A stretch of DNA of 55,099 nt, taken from positions 1-55,099 of the forward strand of contig CACIDC010000005.1 in NCBI GenBank assembly GCA_902585315.1, in the 5' to 3' direction. The notes beneath the pieces are model-generated. The model saw nothing but the letters and a program-made list of their open reading frames with translations. It was not told where the DNA came from and did no database searches. Positions 35,450-43,286 of the stretch are shown here, piece by piece (the stretch's first letter is position 1; the number at the start of each line of letters is the position of its first letter). The position numbers and the translations under genes are program-made. This stretch comes from an uncultured SAR86 cluster bacterium (GTDB lineage Bacteria; Pseudomonadota; Gammaproteobacteria; Magnimaribacterales; TMED112).

Positions 35450-36688
35450 ATGTACACAGGCTCTCATTTAAAATTAATTCTTGCCATTTTATTTGTACCA
35501 TCAATCTTTATATTTTTAATAGCAGCTGATTCTGAAAATAGAAATTTTATTACAGACCCAGAACTTACCGTTGAAAGAATATCTTTAGAGCCAGTAAATA
35601 TAGATATAAACATTCCCAAAGAAAATAAAATAAAAATTAAATCTGGAGATACATTTTATTCGACATTAGTAGGTTTTGGGGTAAGTCCCGTGACTATAAA
35701 TGAGATTGCAAAAGATCGTAAATTAAAAAAATTCATCAATTTGCGTGTGAATGATGAACTTTATATTACTTCTAACAATGAAGGTTTATTTGTAAAAAGA
35801 TTTGATGAAAACTTCTACCTTGATGTGCTGAAAATTGAGAATAATGATTATAGTTTTGAAAAAAAACGAGATAATCTTGAAAGGATTGCCCAATTTAGAG
35901 AGTTTGTTATATCAGATTCACTCTACTCCTCAGGAAAAAAAGCAAATGTTCCTGAATCTGTTTTAGGAGATCTAATTTATATATTTGGGTGGGACATCGA
36001 CTATGCCTTTGATATTAGAAATGGCGATAAAGTAAAAATTCTTTATGAAGATATTTTTTCAAATGGAAGACTTGTCTCAAATGGAGATATTTTAGCTGCA
36101 GAATTCACCAATAAAGGTACCAAAATAACAGTTATACGTTTTACACAAAGGGGCAGAAAAGACTACTACACCACCGATAGTAATAACGTTCGAAAAGCCT
36201 TTTTGAGAACACCTATAGAATTTGCTCGTATAAGCTCTCACTACAATCCGAATAGGAAACATCCAATTTTAAATACAATTAAAGCTCATAAGGGAACTGA
36301 CTACGCTGCAAAAGCTGGTACTGCTGTAAAGGCTACAGGAGATGGTGTTATTAAGAATGCACAATACTCAAATTCTTATGGTAATTATATTGATATCATG
36401 CATTTCAATAAATACATGACTAGATATGCGCATCTTAGAGGTTTTGCTGACGGAATAAGAAAAGGTGCAAAAGTAACTCAGGGCCAGACTATTGGATATG
36501 TTGGTTCAACGGGATTAGCTACTGGACCACATTTACATTATGAATTTCATATAAATGGCAAGCATACTGATCCTGTTAAGGTAGAGCCACCCAATGCTCA
36601 ATCGATAAATTCTTACAACAAAAAATACTTCGATAAACTTGTAGAAGAGAGAACCGAGATTATCTCTAACATCTCAAGCATTCAATGA
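35450..36688 (+). CDS. M23 peptidoglycan endopeptidase, MepM-like
   Basis: 412 residues: an N-terminal membrane segment (about 8-25), an OapA/LysM-like domain near KIKSGDTFYSTLVGFG, then a C-terminal M23 domain. Zinc ligands are in HKGTDYAA (His and Asp) and the HLHYEFH motif. GDGVIKNAQYSNSYGNYI and GYVGSTGLATGPHLHYEF are typical of lysostaphin-type cross-link cleaving enzymes. It works in the periplasm on peptide cross-links. The following anmK starts in an ATGA overlap, coupling wall cleavage with anhydro-MurNAc recycling. Confidence 0.92.
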   Translation: MYTGSHLKLILAILFVPSIFIFLIAADSENRNFITDPELTVERISLEPVNIDINIPKENKIKIKSGDTFYSTLVGFGVSPVTINEIAKDRKLKKFINLRVNDELYITSNNEGLFVKRFDENFYLDVLKIENNDYSFEKKRDNLERIAQFREFVISDSLYSSGKKANVPESVLGDLIYIFGWDIDYAFDIRNGDKVKILYEDIFSNGRLVSNGDILAAEFTNKGTKITVIRFTQRGRKDYYTTDSNNVRKAFLRTPIEFARISSHYNPNRKHPILNTIKAHKGTDYAAKAGTAVKATGDGVIKNAQYSNSYGNYIDIMHFNKYMTRYAHLRGFADGIRKGAKVTQGQTIGYVGSTGLATGPHLHYEFHINGKHTDPVKVEPPNAQSINSYNKKYFDKLVEERTEIISNISSIQ

Positions 36689-37653
36689 AAAATCTCTATG
36701 TAGGCCTTATGTCTGGCACAAGTCGAGACAGCTTAGATGGATGTTTAGTTTCCTTTGAAAATGGTTTAAATGTCTTATCCTGTAAAACTTTAAATTTTTC
36801 TGAAGGATATCAAACATCGGAAGACCAAGCATTCATTAGCAAAGAAATTACTGACAAAAGTATTGAACTAGTTAACAAACTTGTAGAAACCGAAAGACAG
36901 AATGTAGTAGCTATAGCTTTTCCAGGCCAAACAATTTCACATAATGATGATTTTAGTTTACAAGCTGGTTCCCCGGAAATAATCGCAAAACAAACAAAAA
37001 TACCGGTTTATTCAGATTTTAGAAATTTTGATATTGCAAAAGGAGGTAAAGGAGCCCCACTCATTCCAGCCTTTCATAAGTACTTATTATCAGAAAAAGG
37101 AACAGAAAAATTAGTACTGAACATTGGTGGTATATGTAATGGAACCTACTTGAAAGATGAAAATATAATTCATTCATCTGATATTGGTCCCGGTAACTGC
37201 TTATTGGATGCAACTATGAGAAACTTTAATTTAGGTAAATTTGATTTAGATGGTTCATTGGCATCAAAAGGTAATGTTGATAGTTTTTTATTAGAGGAGT
37301 TTTTAAGTCAAATTGATTCACTTCCATATCCACGTGCAGACGATCTTAGTGTTTATATGAACCTACTAGAAAAAAATAAAAAATCTCTTGATGGAAAAAC
37401 TCCTGAAGAAATTTTATGTACCTTTACAGAACTTACTGTGAAGAAAATTCAAGAATATTTTAATTTTTGTGGTGCTCCTGAAAAAGTTATTTTTCATGGA
37501 GGGGGCGCTGAAAATAAATACTTGATGCATAGAATAAAAGAAACCATCAAAGCTGATATAAGTACAATTGATAATTTAATTTCTTCAAAGTACGTGGAAT
37601 CAGCTGCATTTGCCTATCTAGCTTTCAAAGAAAGGGCTGTTTTATTTAAATAG
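36685..37653 (+). CDS. anmK: Anhydro-N-acetylmuramic acid kinase
   Basis: 322 residues, slightly shorter than E. coli AnmK. It opens and phosphorylates 1,6-anhydro-MurNAc to MurNAc-6-phosphate in wall recycling. The first strand YVGLMSGTSRDSLDGCLV is the family signature (MSGTSxDxxD). A second nucleotide loop NIGGICNGTYL, the GPGNCLLDATM block and a final FHGGGAENKYLM are intact. It overlaps the M23 peptidase gene by 4 nt and erpA (opposite strand) by 8 nt. Confidence 0.94.
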   Translation: MKNLYVGLMSGTSRDSLDGCLVSFENGLNVLSCKTLNFSEGYQTSEDQAFISKEITDKSIELVNKLVETERQNVVAIAFPGQTISHNDDFSLQAGSPEIIAKQTKIPVYSDFRNFDIAKGGKGAPLIPAFHKYLLSEKGTEKLVLNIGGICNGTYLKDENIIHSSDIGPGNCLLDATMRNFNLGKFDLDGSLASKGNVDSFLLEEFLSQIDSLPYPRADDLSVYMNLLEKNKKSLDGKTPEEILCTFTELTVKKIQEYFNFCGAPEKVIFHGGGAENKYLMHRIKETIKADISTIDNLISSKYVESAAFAYLAFKERAVLFK

Positions 37654-37993
37654 AAAAGGATGCTCCACACCCACATGTGGAAGATGCATTTGGGTTTTCA
37701 ACAGTAAACTTTGACCCCATTAGGTTTTCGACATAATCGATTTTTGAACCAAGTATATAAGGATAAGACATATGGTCTAAGACCACCTGAACTCCGTCAC
37801 CAAAATCTAGCTTCGCATCTTCATCTTGATCAAATTCATCAAATTTAAAACCATACTGGAAACCAGAACATCCACCACCAGTGACATAAACCCTAAAAAA
37901 TTTATTATTTTCTGATTCTTTCAGTAAAGAAATCTTAGAAATTGCACTCTCTGATAGTTCAAAAGGTGCTGCTTTTTTAATTTGTACGTCCAT
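37646..37993 (-). CDS. erpA: Iron-sulfur cluster insertion protein ErpA
   Basis: 115 residues from ATG 37993; an ATG 12 nt further upstream (38005) is possible but abuts a TAGAAT hexamer. A-type carrier: VTGGGCSGFQYGF (first Cys), then the C-terminal NPNASSTCGCGASFSI (Cys pair). These three cysteines hand Fe-S clusters to target enzymes such as those of isoprenoid synthesis. The close match to E. coli ErpA around GGGCSGFQYGF and NPNA-STCGCG separates it from IscA. Its place next to anmK is the conserved one. Confidence 0.93.
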   Translation of the reverse strand: MDVQIKKAAPFELSESAISKISLLKESENNKFFRVYVTGGGCSGFQYGFKFDEFDQDEDAKLDFGDGVQVVLDHMSYPYILGSKIDYVENLMGSKFTVENPNASSTCGCGASFSI

Positions 37994-38030
37994 ATATAAG
38001 CTCATATTCTATCAGAAATAATTAATGACT

Positions 38031-38036
38031 TATAAT
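38031..38036 (+). promoter_or_regulatory. -10 hexamer of hemG
   Basis: A perfect TATAAT ends 10 nt before the hemG ATG at 38047. There is no Shine-Dalgarno in TCTTATCGAT. Predicted leader about 3-5 nt. Confidence 0.45.
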
Positions 38037-38046
38037 TCTTATCGAT

Positions 38047-38583
38047 ATGAAAAAAACGGCGATTATTTATTCAAGCACTGACGGTCACACAGTAAGAATC
38101 TGTGAAAAGATTATTGAGATCATTAAGCATAAGTCAAAGGTCAGCCTTTGTAGCATTGAGAAAGCTGATTCGTTAGATCTAGAAAATTTTGATTTTATTT
38201 TAGTGGGTGCAAGTATTAGGTATGGAAATCATAAAGCTAGTTTATTCAGATTTATTGAACGTAATTTAGATATATTAAATAAAAAACAAACTGCATTTTT
38301 CAATGTCAATGCTGTTGCTAGAAAAGAGGATAAGAATACCCCAGCAACAAACCCCTACCTAATTAAATTCTTAAAGAAGGTTTCCTGGAAGCCTGATCTT
38401 CTAGAGGTTTTTGCTGGAAAAATTTCTTATCCAAAATACCATTTTTTTGATAAGCACATGATTAGATTTATTATGTGGATGTCTAAGGGGCCAACTGATC
38501 CCTCAAAAGTTTTTGAATTTACAGATTGGAATAAGGTTGAGTCATTTGGAAATAAAGTTTTGAATGATTTTCTAAAATCTTAA
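38047..38583 (+). CDS. hemG: Protoporphyrinogen IX dehydrogenase (quinone), flavodoxin type
   Basis: 178 residues, HemG size. The FMN loop is at the N terminus (IIYSSTDGHTVRICEKI), a second flavin contact is VGASIRYGNHKASL, and the HemG-specific inserted C-terminal part contains GKISYPKYHFFDKHMIRFIM and SKGPTDPS. It oxidises protoporphyrinogen IX to protoporphyrin IX, passing electrons to quinones. It lies 105 bp before hemL on the same strand; haem genes are partly clustered here. Confidence 0.92.
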   Translation: MKKTAIIYSSTDGHTVRICEKIIEIIKHKSKVSLCSIEKADSLDLENFDFILVGASIRYGNHKASLFRFIERNLDILNKKQTAFFNVNAVARKEDKNTPATNPYLIKFLKKVSWKPDLLEVFAGKISYPKYHFFDKHMIRFIMWMSKGPTDPSKVFEFTDWNKVESFGNKVLNDFLKS

Positions 38584-38688
38584 TTTATTTGGTTAGGTGT
38601 TGGTATTAGCTTAATTAGTCATATAAAACTATCATTATAAAAGTGAAAAAATTGATCTTTAGAGTCAAAGATTGCCACAAATGTCTTT

Positions 38689-39984
38689 ATGAAAACTAAA
38701 AAGTCACAAGATTTATTTGAAAAATCTAAACATCATATAGCTGGAGGGGTAAATTCTCCGGTTAGGGCCTTCAAAAGTGTAGGTGGAACACCTATATTTT
38801 TTAAGAAATCCAGAGGATGTTATTTATACGATGAAGATGGAAATAAATATCTAGACTTTGTTGGCTCATGGGGACCAATGGTTTTGGGCCACTCGAATAA
38901 AAATATAGTCAGTGCAATAAAAAGTCAGGCAAGCAAAGGAATAAGTTTTGGCGCACCAACTAAGAATGAATTAGAGATTGCAAAAATTATAAAATCATAT
39001 TTACCAAGCATTGAGAAACTGAGAATGGTCAACTCTGGAACAGAAGCAACTATGAGTTGTATAAGATTAGCTAGGGGCACAACTAACAAAAAGAAAATAA
39101 TAAAATTCATTGGTTGTTATCACGGACATGTAGATTCATTACTGGTAAAAGCTGGTTCAGGATTAGCAACCTTAGGAGTGCCTGACTCACCCGGGATACC
39201 AGAGGAATTATCACAATTAACAATATCGCTTCCTTACAATGATATTTCAGCATTAGATGCAGCATTCAAAGAATACGGCGATGATATAGCTGCGGTAATA
39301 ATTGAACCAATTGCCGGAAATATGGGTTTTATAGAACCTGATATAAATTTTCTTAAAGAATTAAGAAATTTATGTACCCAAAATAAAACGATTCTAATAT
39401 TCGATGAAGTTATGACCGGCTTTAGAGTGGCTAGAGGTGGTGTTCAAGAATTATTAGGAATAACTCCTGATTTAACTGCACTGGGCAAAATTGTAGGTGC
39501 TGGCTTACCAGTCGGCGTTTACGGTGGTAAAGCTGAAATAATGAATAATATTTCTCCAGATGGTCCGGTTTATCAAGCTGGCACATTATCAGGTAATCCA
39601 ATTGCTGTGAGCGCAGGTACAGCTTTATTAAAACAGCTAGGAGATAAAGAAATCTACACTTCTATGGAACAAAGTGCAAAATCATTCCTAAACTCAATCA
39701 AAGAATATGCAGATAAGTTAAAAATACCTTTCTCATTTAATGTTAGAGGTGGGATGTTTGGTTTTTTCTTTTCTAATTCATTACCAAAAAATTTCGATGA
39801 CGTTCAGAAAACAAATATAGAATTATTTGCGAAATTTTTTAGAAAAATGCTTGAGAAAAATATTTATCTGCCACCATCTGCCTATGAAAGTTGTTTCATA
39901 TCAACTCTTCATGATGAAGACAAGATGACAAAAGCTGCTAAACTTGCAAAACAATCTCTTAAAGAAATTAAAGATGAAATTTGA
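38689..39984 (+). CDS. hemL: Glutamate-1-semialdehyde 2,1-aminomutase
   Basis: 431 residues. PLP enzyme making 5-aminolevulinate in the C5 pathway. N-terminal GGVNSPVRAFKSVGGTP is diagnostic, MVNSGTEATMSCIRLARG binds cofactor, IFDEVMTGFRVA carries the aspartate, and the PLP lysine is in ALGKIVGAGLPVG. The following kinase gene begins inside it (11-nt overlap). The 105-bp leader region upstream has a TATAAA-like element near 38635 and a small ATCTTT/AAAGAT inverted repeat at 38655-38672. Confidence 0.95.
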   Translation: MKTKKSQDLFEKSKHHIAGGVNSPVRAFKSVGGTPIFFKKSRGCYLYDEDGNKYLDFVGSWGPMVLGHSNKNIVSAIKSQASKGISFGAPTKNELEIAKIIKSYLPSIEKLRMVNSGTEATMSCIRLARGTTNKKKIIKFIGCYHGHVDSLLVKAGSGLATLGVPDSPGIPEELSQLTISLPYNDISALDAAFKEYGDDIAAVIIEPIAGNMGFIEPDINFLKELRNLCTQNKTILIFDEVMTGFRVARGGVQELLGITPDLTALGKIVGAGLPVGVYGGKAEIMNNISPDGPVYQAGTLSGNPIAVSAGTALLKQLGDKEIYTSMEQSAKSFLNSIKEYADKLKIPFSFNVRGGMFGFFFSNSLPKNFDDVQKTNIELFAKFFRKMLEKNIYLPPSAYESCFISTLHDEDKMTKAAKLAKQSLKEIKDEI

Positions 39985-40948
39985 TATTTTGGGCGTTGGA
40001 AATGCCCTTGTTGATGAAACTTTTTACGTTGAAAAAAGCTTTGTTGATGCCACAGATCTCTTCTTCAATCAATTTAAATCAATTTCCTTTCAGGATCAGG
40101 AAGACATTCTTGCTGGATTGCCTTCAGATTTAGCACCTGATGTTGTCTGTGGAGGTTCAACAACAAATAGCCTTGCTGCAACTTCTAATTTTGGTTCCAG
40201 TTGTGCACATATTTGTCAATTAGCAAACGATGATAGGGGCCAACTTTATGAAGATAATCTTAAAGAAAATGGAATTGTATCTGTTAATTCTTTTTATCAT
40301 GAAGAAGTTCGTACAGGTAGATGCTTAGTCTTTATAACTCCGAACAGTGAAAGAACTATGGGAACTTACCTTGGGGCATCTGAAAGATTAGTTTTTAATT
40401 CAGATTTTATAGAAGTAGCAAATAACTCGAAAATTTTGTTTTCTGAAGGTTATCAATTCACATCAGATGAAAATTTTTCAGCATTTCTAAGTATTCTCAA
40501 AGGAACTGAAAAAACAACTAAACTTGCCTTAAGCCTGTCTGATCCAGGGGTTGTTCAAACATTCAAATCTAGGTTTAAAGAAGTCTTTAATGTGCGTAAA
40601 GTTGACTACCTTTTTTGTAACAAGGAGGAGGCAATATCCCTGGTAGGAGAAAATTTTGTGAAAGATCTCAGCTCTTTGGCAGTAAATTATGTTGTAACTA
40701 ATGGGGCTGAATCTTCCTATGTTTCTGAAGAGGGTTCTTACGCAGAAATAAAAGCAAAAAGTGTAAAAGCTATTGATTCCAATGGAGCTGGAGACATATT
40801 TGCAGGAGCAGCCTTAAATAAAATTATTGAAGGGGATAGTTTTTTAAATGCATGTGAATTTGGAAATTATGCATCATCTATAATTGTTCAAGAAAAAAGC
40901 CCAAGACTTTCTATTGATCAGTACAAAAAGCTTAAAGCTGATTATTGA
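39974..40948 (+). CDS. PfkB-family sugar kinase, adenosine-kinase-like
   Basis: 324 residues from ATG 39974 (family N terminus FDILGVGNALVDETF). The ribokinase fold is shown by VCGGSTTNSLAATSNFGS, the lid segment RTGRCLVFITPNSERTMGTY, and the ATP/anion-hole signature DSNGAGDIFAGA near the C terminus. Proteobacterial proteins with the TMGTYLGAS block are usually annotated adenosine kinase; other nucleoside or sugar substrates cannot be excluded. It overlaps hemL by 11 nt, and pcnB follows after one base. Confidence 0.82.
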   Translation: MKFDILGVGNALVDETFYVEKSFVDATDLFFNQFKSISFQDQEDILAGLPSDLAPDVVCGGSTTNSLAATSNFGSSCAHICQLANDDRGQLYEDNLKENGIVSVNSFYHEEVRTGRCLVFITPNSERTMGTYLGASERLVFNSDFIEVANNSKILFSEGYQFTSDENFSAFLSILKGTEKTTKLALSLSDPGVVQTFKSRFKEVFNVRKVDYLFCNKEEAISLVGENFVKDLSSLAVNYVVTNGAESSYVSEEGSYAEIKAKSVKAIDSNGAGDIFAGAALNKIIEGDSFLNACEFGNYASSIIVQEKSPRLSIDQYKKLKADY

Positions 40949-40949
40949 A

Positions 40950-42182
40950 GTGACTCCTGAAATATATAACGACAAAAGATTTGGTATCAATCAAAACCAT
41001 ATCTCTAAAAATGCTTTAAATATAATTTCAAAATTACATAAATCTGGTTTTGAGGCTTACATAGTTGGTGGCGGCATAAGAGATATGATTAAAGGTCTCA
41101 AGCCTAAGGATTTCGACATAGTTACAGACTGTGAACCTGAAGAAATTAGAAAAATTTTCAGAAATTCTAGAATAATTGGCAGACGGTTTAAGCTAGTGCA
41201 TATAGCTTTTGACGATGAAATTATTGAAGCCACAACATTCCGTGCAGGAGGAACAAATACCACGGAATCAATAGAAATAAATGAAAAGGGTCGAATAGTA
41301 CGGGATAACAATTGGGGTACGCAAGAAGAAGATGTGTTGAGGAGAGACCTAACTATTAATTCGATCTATTATGATCCCTTCTCACATGAAATTATTGATT
41401 ACACAAAAGGCATTAAGGATCTTAAAGATAAAAAAATTAGATTCATAGGCAATTCAGGAGAAAGAATATTAGAAGATCCAGTAAGAATTCTGCGAGCATT
41501 AAGATTTGCGGCAAAATTAAACTTTTCTATTGATCAAGAAATAGCTGATGGTATCAAAGAACATAAAACTCAATTATTAGAAATGCCACCTGCAAGACTT
41601 TACGAAGAAGTGATAAAAATGTTTATGACAGGACATGCTGAGCAATCATTTATTCAGTTAAAAGCGTATGGAGTCTTCGATGTTTTATTCCCACATTTTA
41701 GAGATGAGGATGGAATTTTTGATAAATTTTATCTTGAAGCATTCAGAGAGACTGACAAAAGGTTCAAATTGAATAAAAAACTTAATGTTGGGTTTATCTT
41801 TGCGGTATTACTTTGGCCTAAAGTATTTTTTGATTCAAGCATAAGCACGCAAATTAATTTTAAAAGATTTTATAGATCAATCGCTGAGGTTGTTAGAAAA
41901 CAACAAATGATTACATCAATACCAAAAAAATACTCAAGTTTCATTAAAGACGTCTGGATGAATCAAGTACGCTTTAGCAGGGTTGGGAAAAAATCAATTA
42001 ATTTTACAAAAAGTTTGAGATTTAGAGCTGCTTACGACTTCTTATTGCTGAGAAATGTTAATGAACAAAATTTAGAAGTATCAACCAACTGGTGGACAGA
42101 ATTTAAAACAGCGAACTATGATAAGAAGATAAGGTTATTGAATACACTTAAGAAAAAAAATGCAAGAAAGCAAAATTCCTAA
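40950..42182 (+). CDS. pcnB: Poly(A) polymerase I
   Basis: 410 residues from GTG 40950, one base after the upstream stop; the longer TTG reading at 40884 would sit inside the kinase gene. Nucleotidyltransferase loop VGGGIRDMIKGLKPKDFDIVT gives the catalytic Asp pair; IGRRFKLVHIAF and RDLTINSIYYDP follow. The RRF-LVH block is the mark separating bacterial poly(A) polymerase from CCA-adding enzymes. It adds 3' A tails that speed RNA decay. In many gammaproteobacteria folK follows; here a deoxynucleoside kinase does (23-nt overlap). Confidence 0.9.
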   Translation: MTPEIYNDKRFGINQNHISKNALNIISKLHKSGFEAYIVGGGIRDMIKGLKPKDFDIVTDCEPEEIRKIFRNSRIIGRRFKLVHIAFDDEIIEATTFRAGGTNTTESIEINEKGRIVRDNNWGTQEEDVLRRDLTINSIYYDPFSHEIIDYTKGIKDLKDKKIRFIGNSGERILEDPVRILRALRFAAKLNFSIDQEIADGIKEHKTQLLEMPPARLYEEVIKMFMTGHAEQSFIQLKAYGVFDVLFPHFRDEDGIFDKFYLEAFRETDKRFKLNKKLNVGFIFAVLLWPKVFFDSSISTQINFKRFYRSIAEVVRKQQMITSIPKKYSSFIKDVWMNQVRFSRVGKKSINFTKSLRFRAAYDFLLLRNVNEQNLEVSTNWWTEFKTANYDKKIRLLNTLKKKNARKQNS

Positions 42183-42813
42183 TTACATTGCAATAGAGGG
42201 GCCAATTGGTGTTGGCAAAACTTCACTTTCAAGGAAAATAGCTATGGATTTTGGTCATGAACTTTGTTTAGAAGAATCAGATGAAAACCCTTTCTTAAAG
42301 TCATTCTATAAAGATAAGCAAAATTACGCTTTTGCCTCTCAACTATACTTTGTAATGCAACGATCTCAGCAAATTGATATGTATTTTTCAGATGATCTAA
42401 TTAAAAGAAGGATTGTTGCTGATTTTATGTTTCAAAAAGAAGATCTCTTTGCGAAATTAAATCTCACATCAGATGAATTTAAAATTTTTAAAGAAGTAAA
42501 GTCAAAATTTTATGCTTCTCACCCTAAACCTGACCTTCTTATCTATTTGCAAGCTACTCCTGAGAGAGTGCTTGAAAGAGTTAATAAAAGAGCTCGATCA
42601 TATGAAGATCATGTTGCTCTAAAGTATCTTGAGCGATTGTGTGAGTCTTATACAGAATTTTTCTTTGACTACTCTGAGACTCCTTTGTTAGTTTTAGATG
42701 TCAATGATGTAGATTTTGTTGCAAATAACGACGACTATCAAAAAGTTGTTGATTGTCTTCAAAGGGAAATCAAAGGTAGAGAGTTTGTCAATTTAACGCC
42801 AAGTTTCTTTTAA
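42160..42813 (+). CDS. Deoxynucleoside kinase
   Basis: 217 residues. The P-loop GPIGVGKTS (14-22) follows YIAIE; LEESDENPFLKSFY and a later FVMQRSQQID match the deoxynucleoside kinase family (deoxyadenosine/deoxyguanosine kinases of bacteria), and ERVNKRARSYE is the lid region. It phosphorylates deoxynucleosides from salvage. It overlaps pcnB by 23 nt and its stop overlaps the tsaE start by one base. A dNK near pcnB is seen in other gammaproteobacteria. Confidence 0.85.
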   Translation: MQESKIPNYIAIEGPIGVGKTSLSRKIAMDFGHELCLEESDENPFLKSFYKDKQNYAFASQLYFVMQRSQQIDMYFSDDLIKRRIVADFMFQKEDLFAKLNLTSDEFKIFKEVKSKFYASHPKPDLLIYLQATPERVLERVNKRARSYEDHVALKYLERLCESYTEFFFDYSETPLLVLDVNDVDFVANNDDYQKVVDCLQREIKGREFVNLTPSFF

Positions 42814-43286
42814 TGAAAATAGATATCTCCAACCTTACACAGACTGAATTGCTAGGAGAAAAAATTGCTGAATTTTTAATTAGATTTAATGGTTTAGCAA
42901 TATTTTATCTTGATGGTGAACTGGGAACTGGTAAAACAACATTGGTGAGAGAAATTCTCAAGGCAATGGGCTGGAAGGGAGCAGTTAAAAGTCCAACGTT
43001 TAGCATTCTAGAAGAATATTACATAGCTGGTAAGGACATTTTTCATTCTGACTTATATAGATTAGAGAATCAAAATGATTTTGAGATGCTTGGAGTTGAA
43101 ATTAATGAAAATTCAAAAGGAATCCTTTTTATAGAATGGCCTGAAAAAATTTCTAATTTTAATTTTGGTGAAGAATTTTTCTTGAAACTTTCTTTGTCTG
43201 GTCAAAATAGATCCATAGAATTACAGACAAATAATAAAAAATTTTTAAACTGCATTAATAGGATCAATATCAATAACCCAATTTGA
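42813..43286 (+). CDS. tsaE: tRNA t6A biosynthesis ATPase TsaE
   Basis: 157 residues. Walker A is DGELGTGKTTLVR (about 34-46), SPTFSILEEY is the switch block, HSDLYRLEN follows and IEWPEK ends the ATPase core. TsaE helps TsaB/TsaD make threonylcarbamoyladenosine at A37 of ANN-decoding tRNAs; tsaD is also in this window (51975-52979). The 3' end overlaps priA on the other strand by 42 nt, the longest convergent overlap here. Confidence 0.93.
   Translation: MKIDISNLTQTELLGEKIAEFLIRFNGLAIFYLDGELGTGKTTLVREILKAMGWKGAVKSPTFSILEEYYIAGKDIFHSDLYRLENQNDFEMLGVEINENSKGILFIEWPEKISNFNFGEEFFLKLSLSGQNRSIELQTNNKKFLNCINRININNPI

Noticed and set aside
38655-38672. Attenuator hairpin before hemL
   Set aside because: Only six base pairs with a six-base loop and no following T-run; too weak to call.
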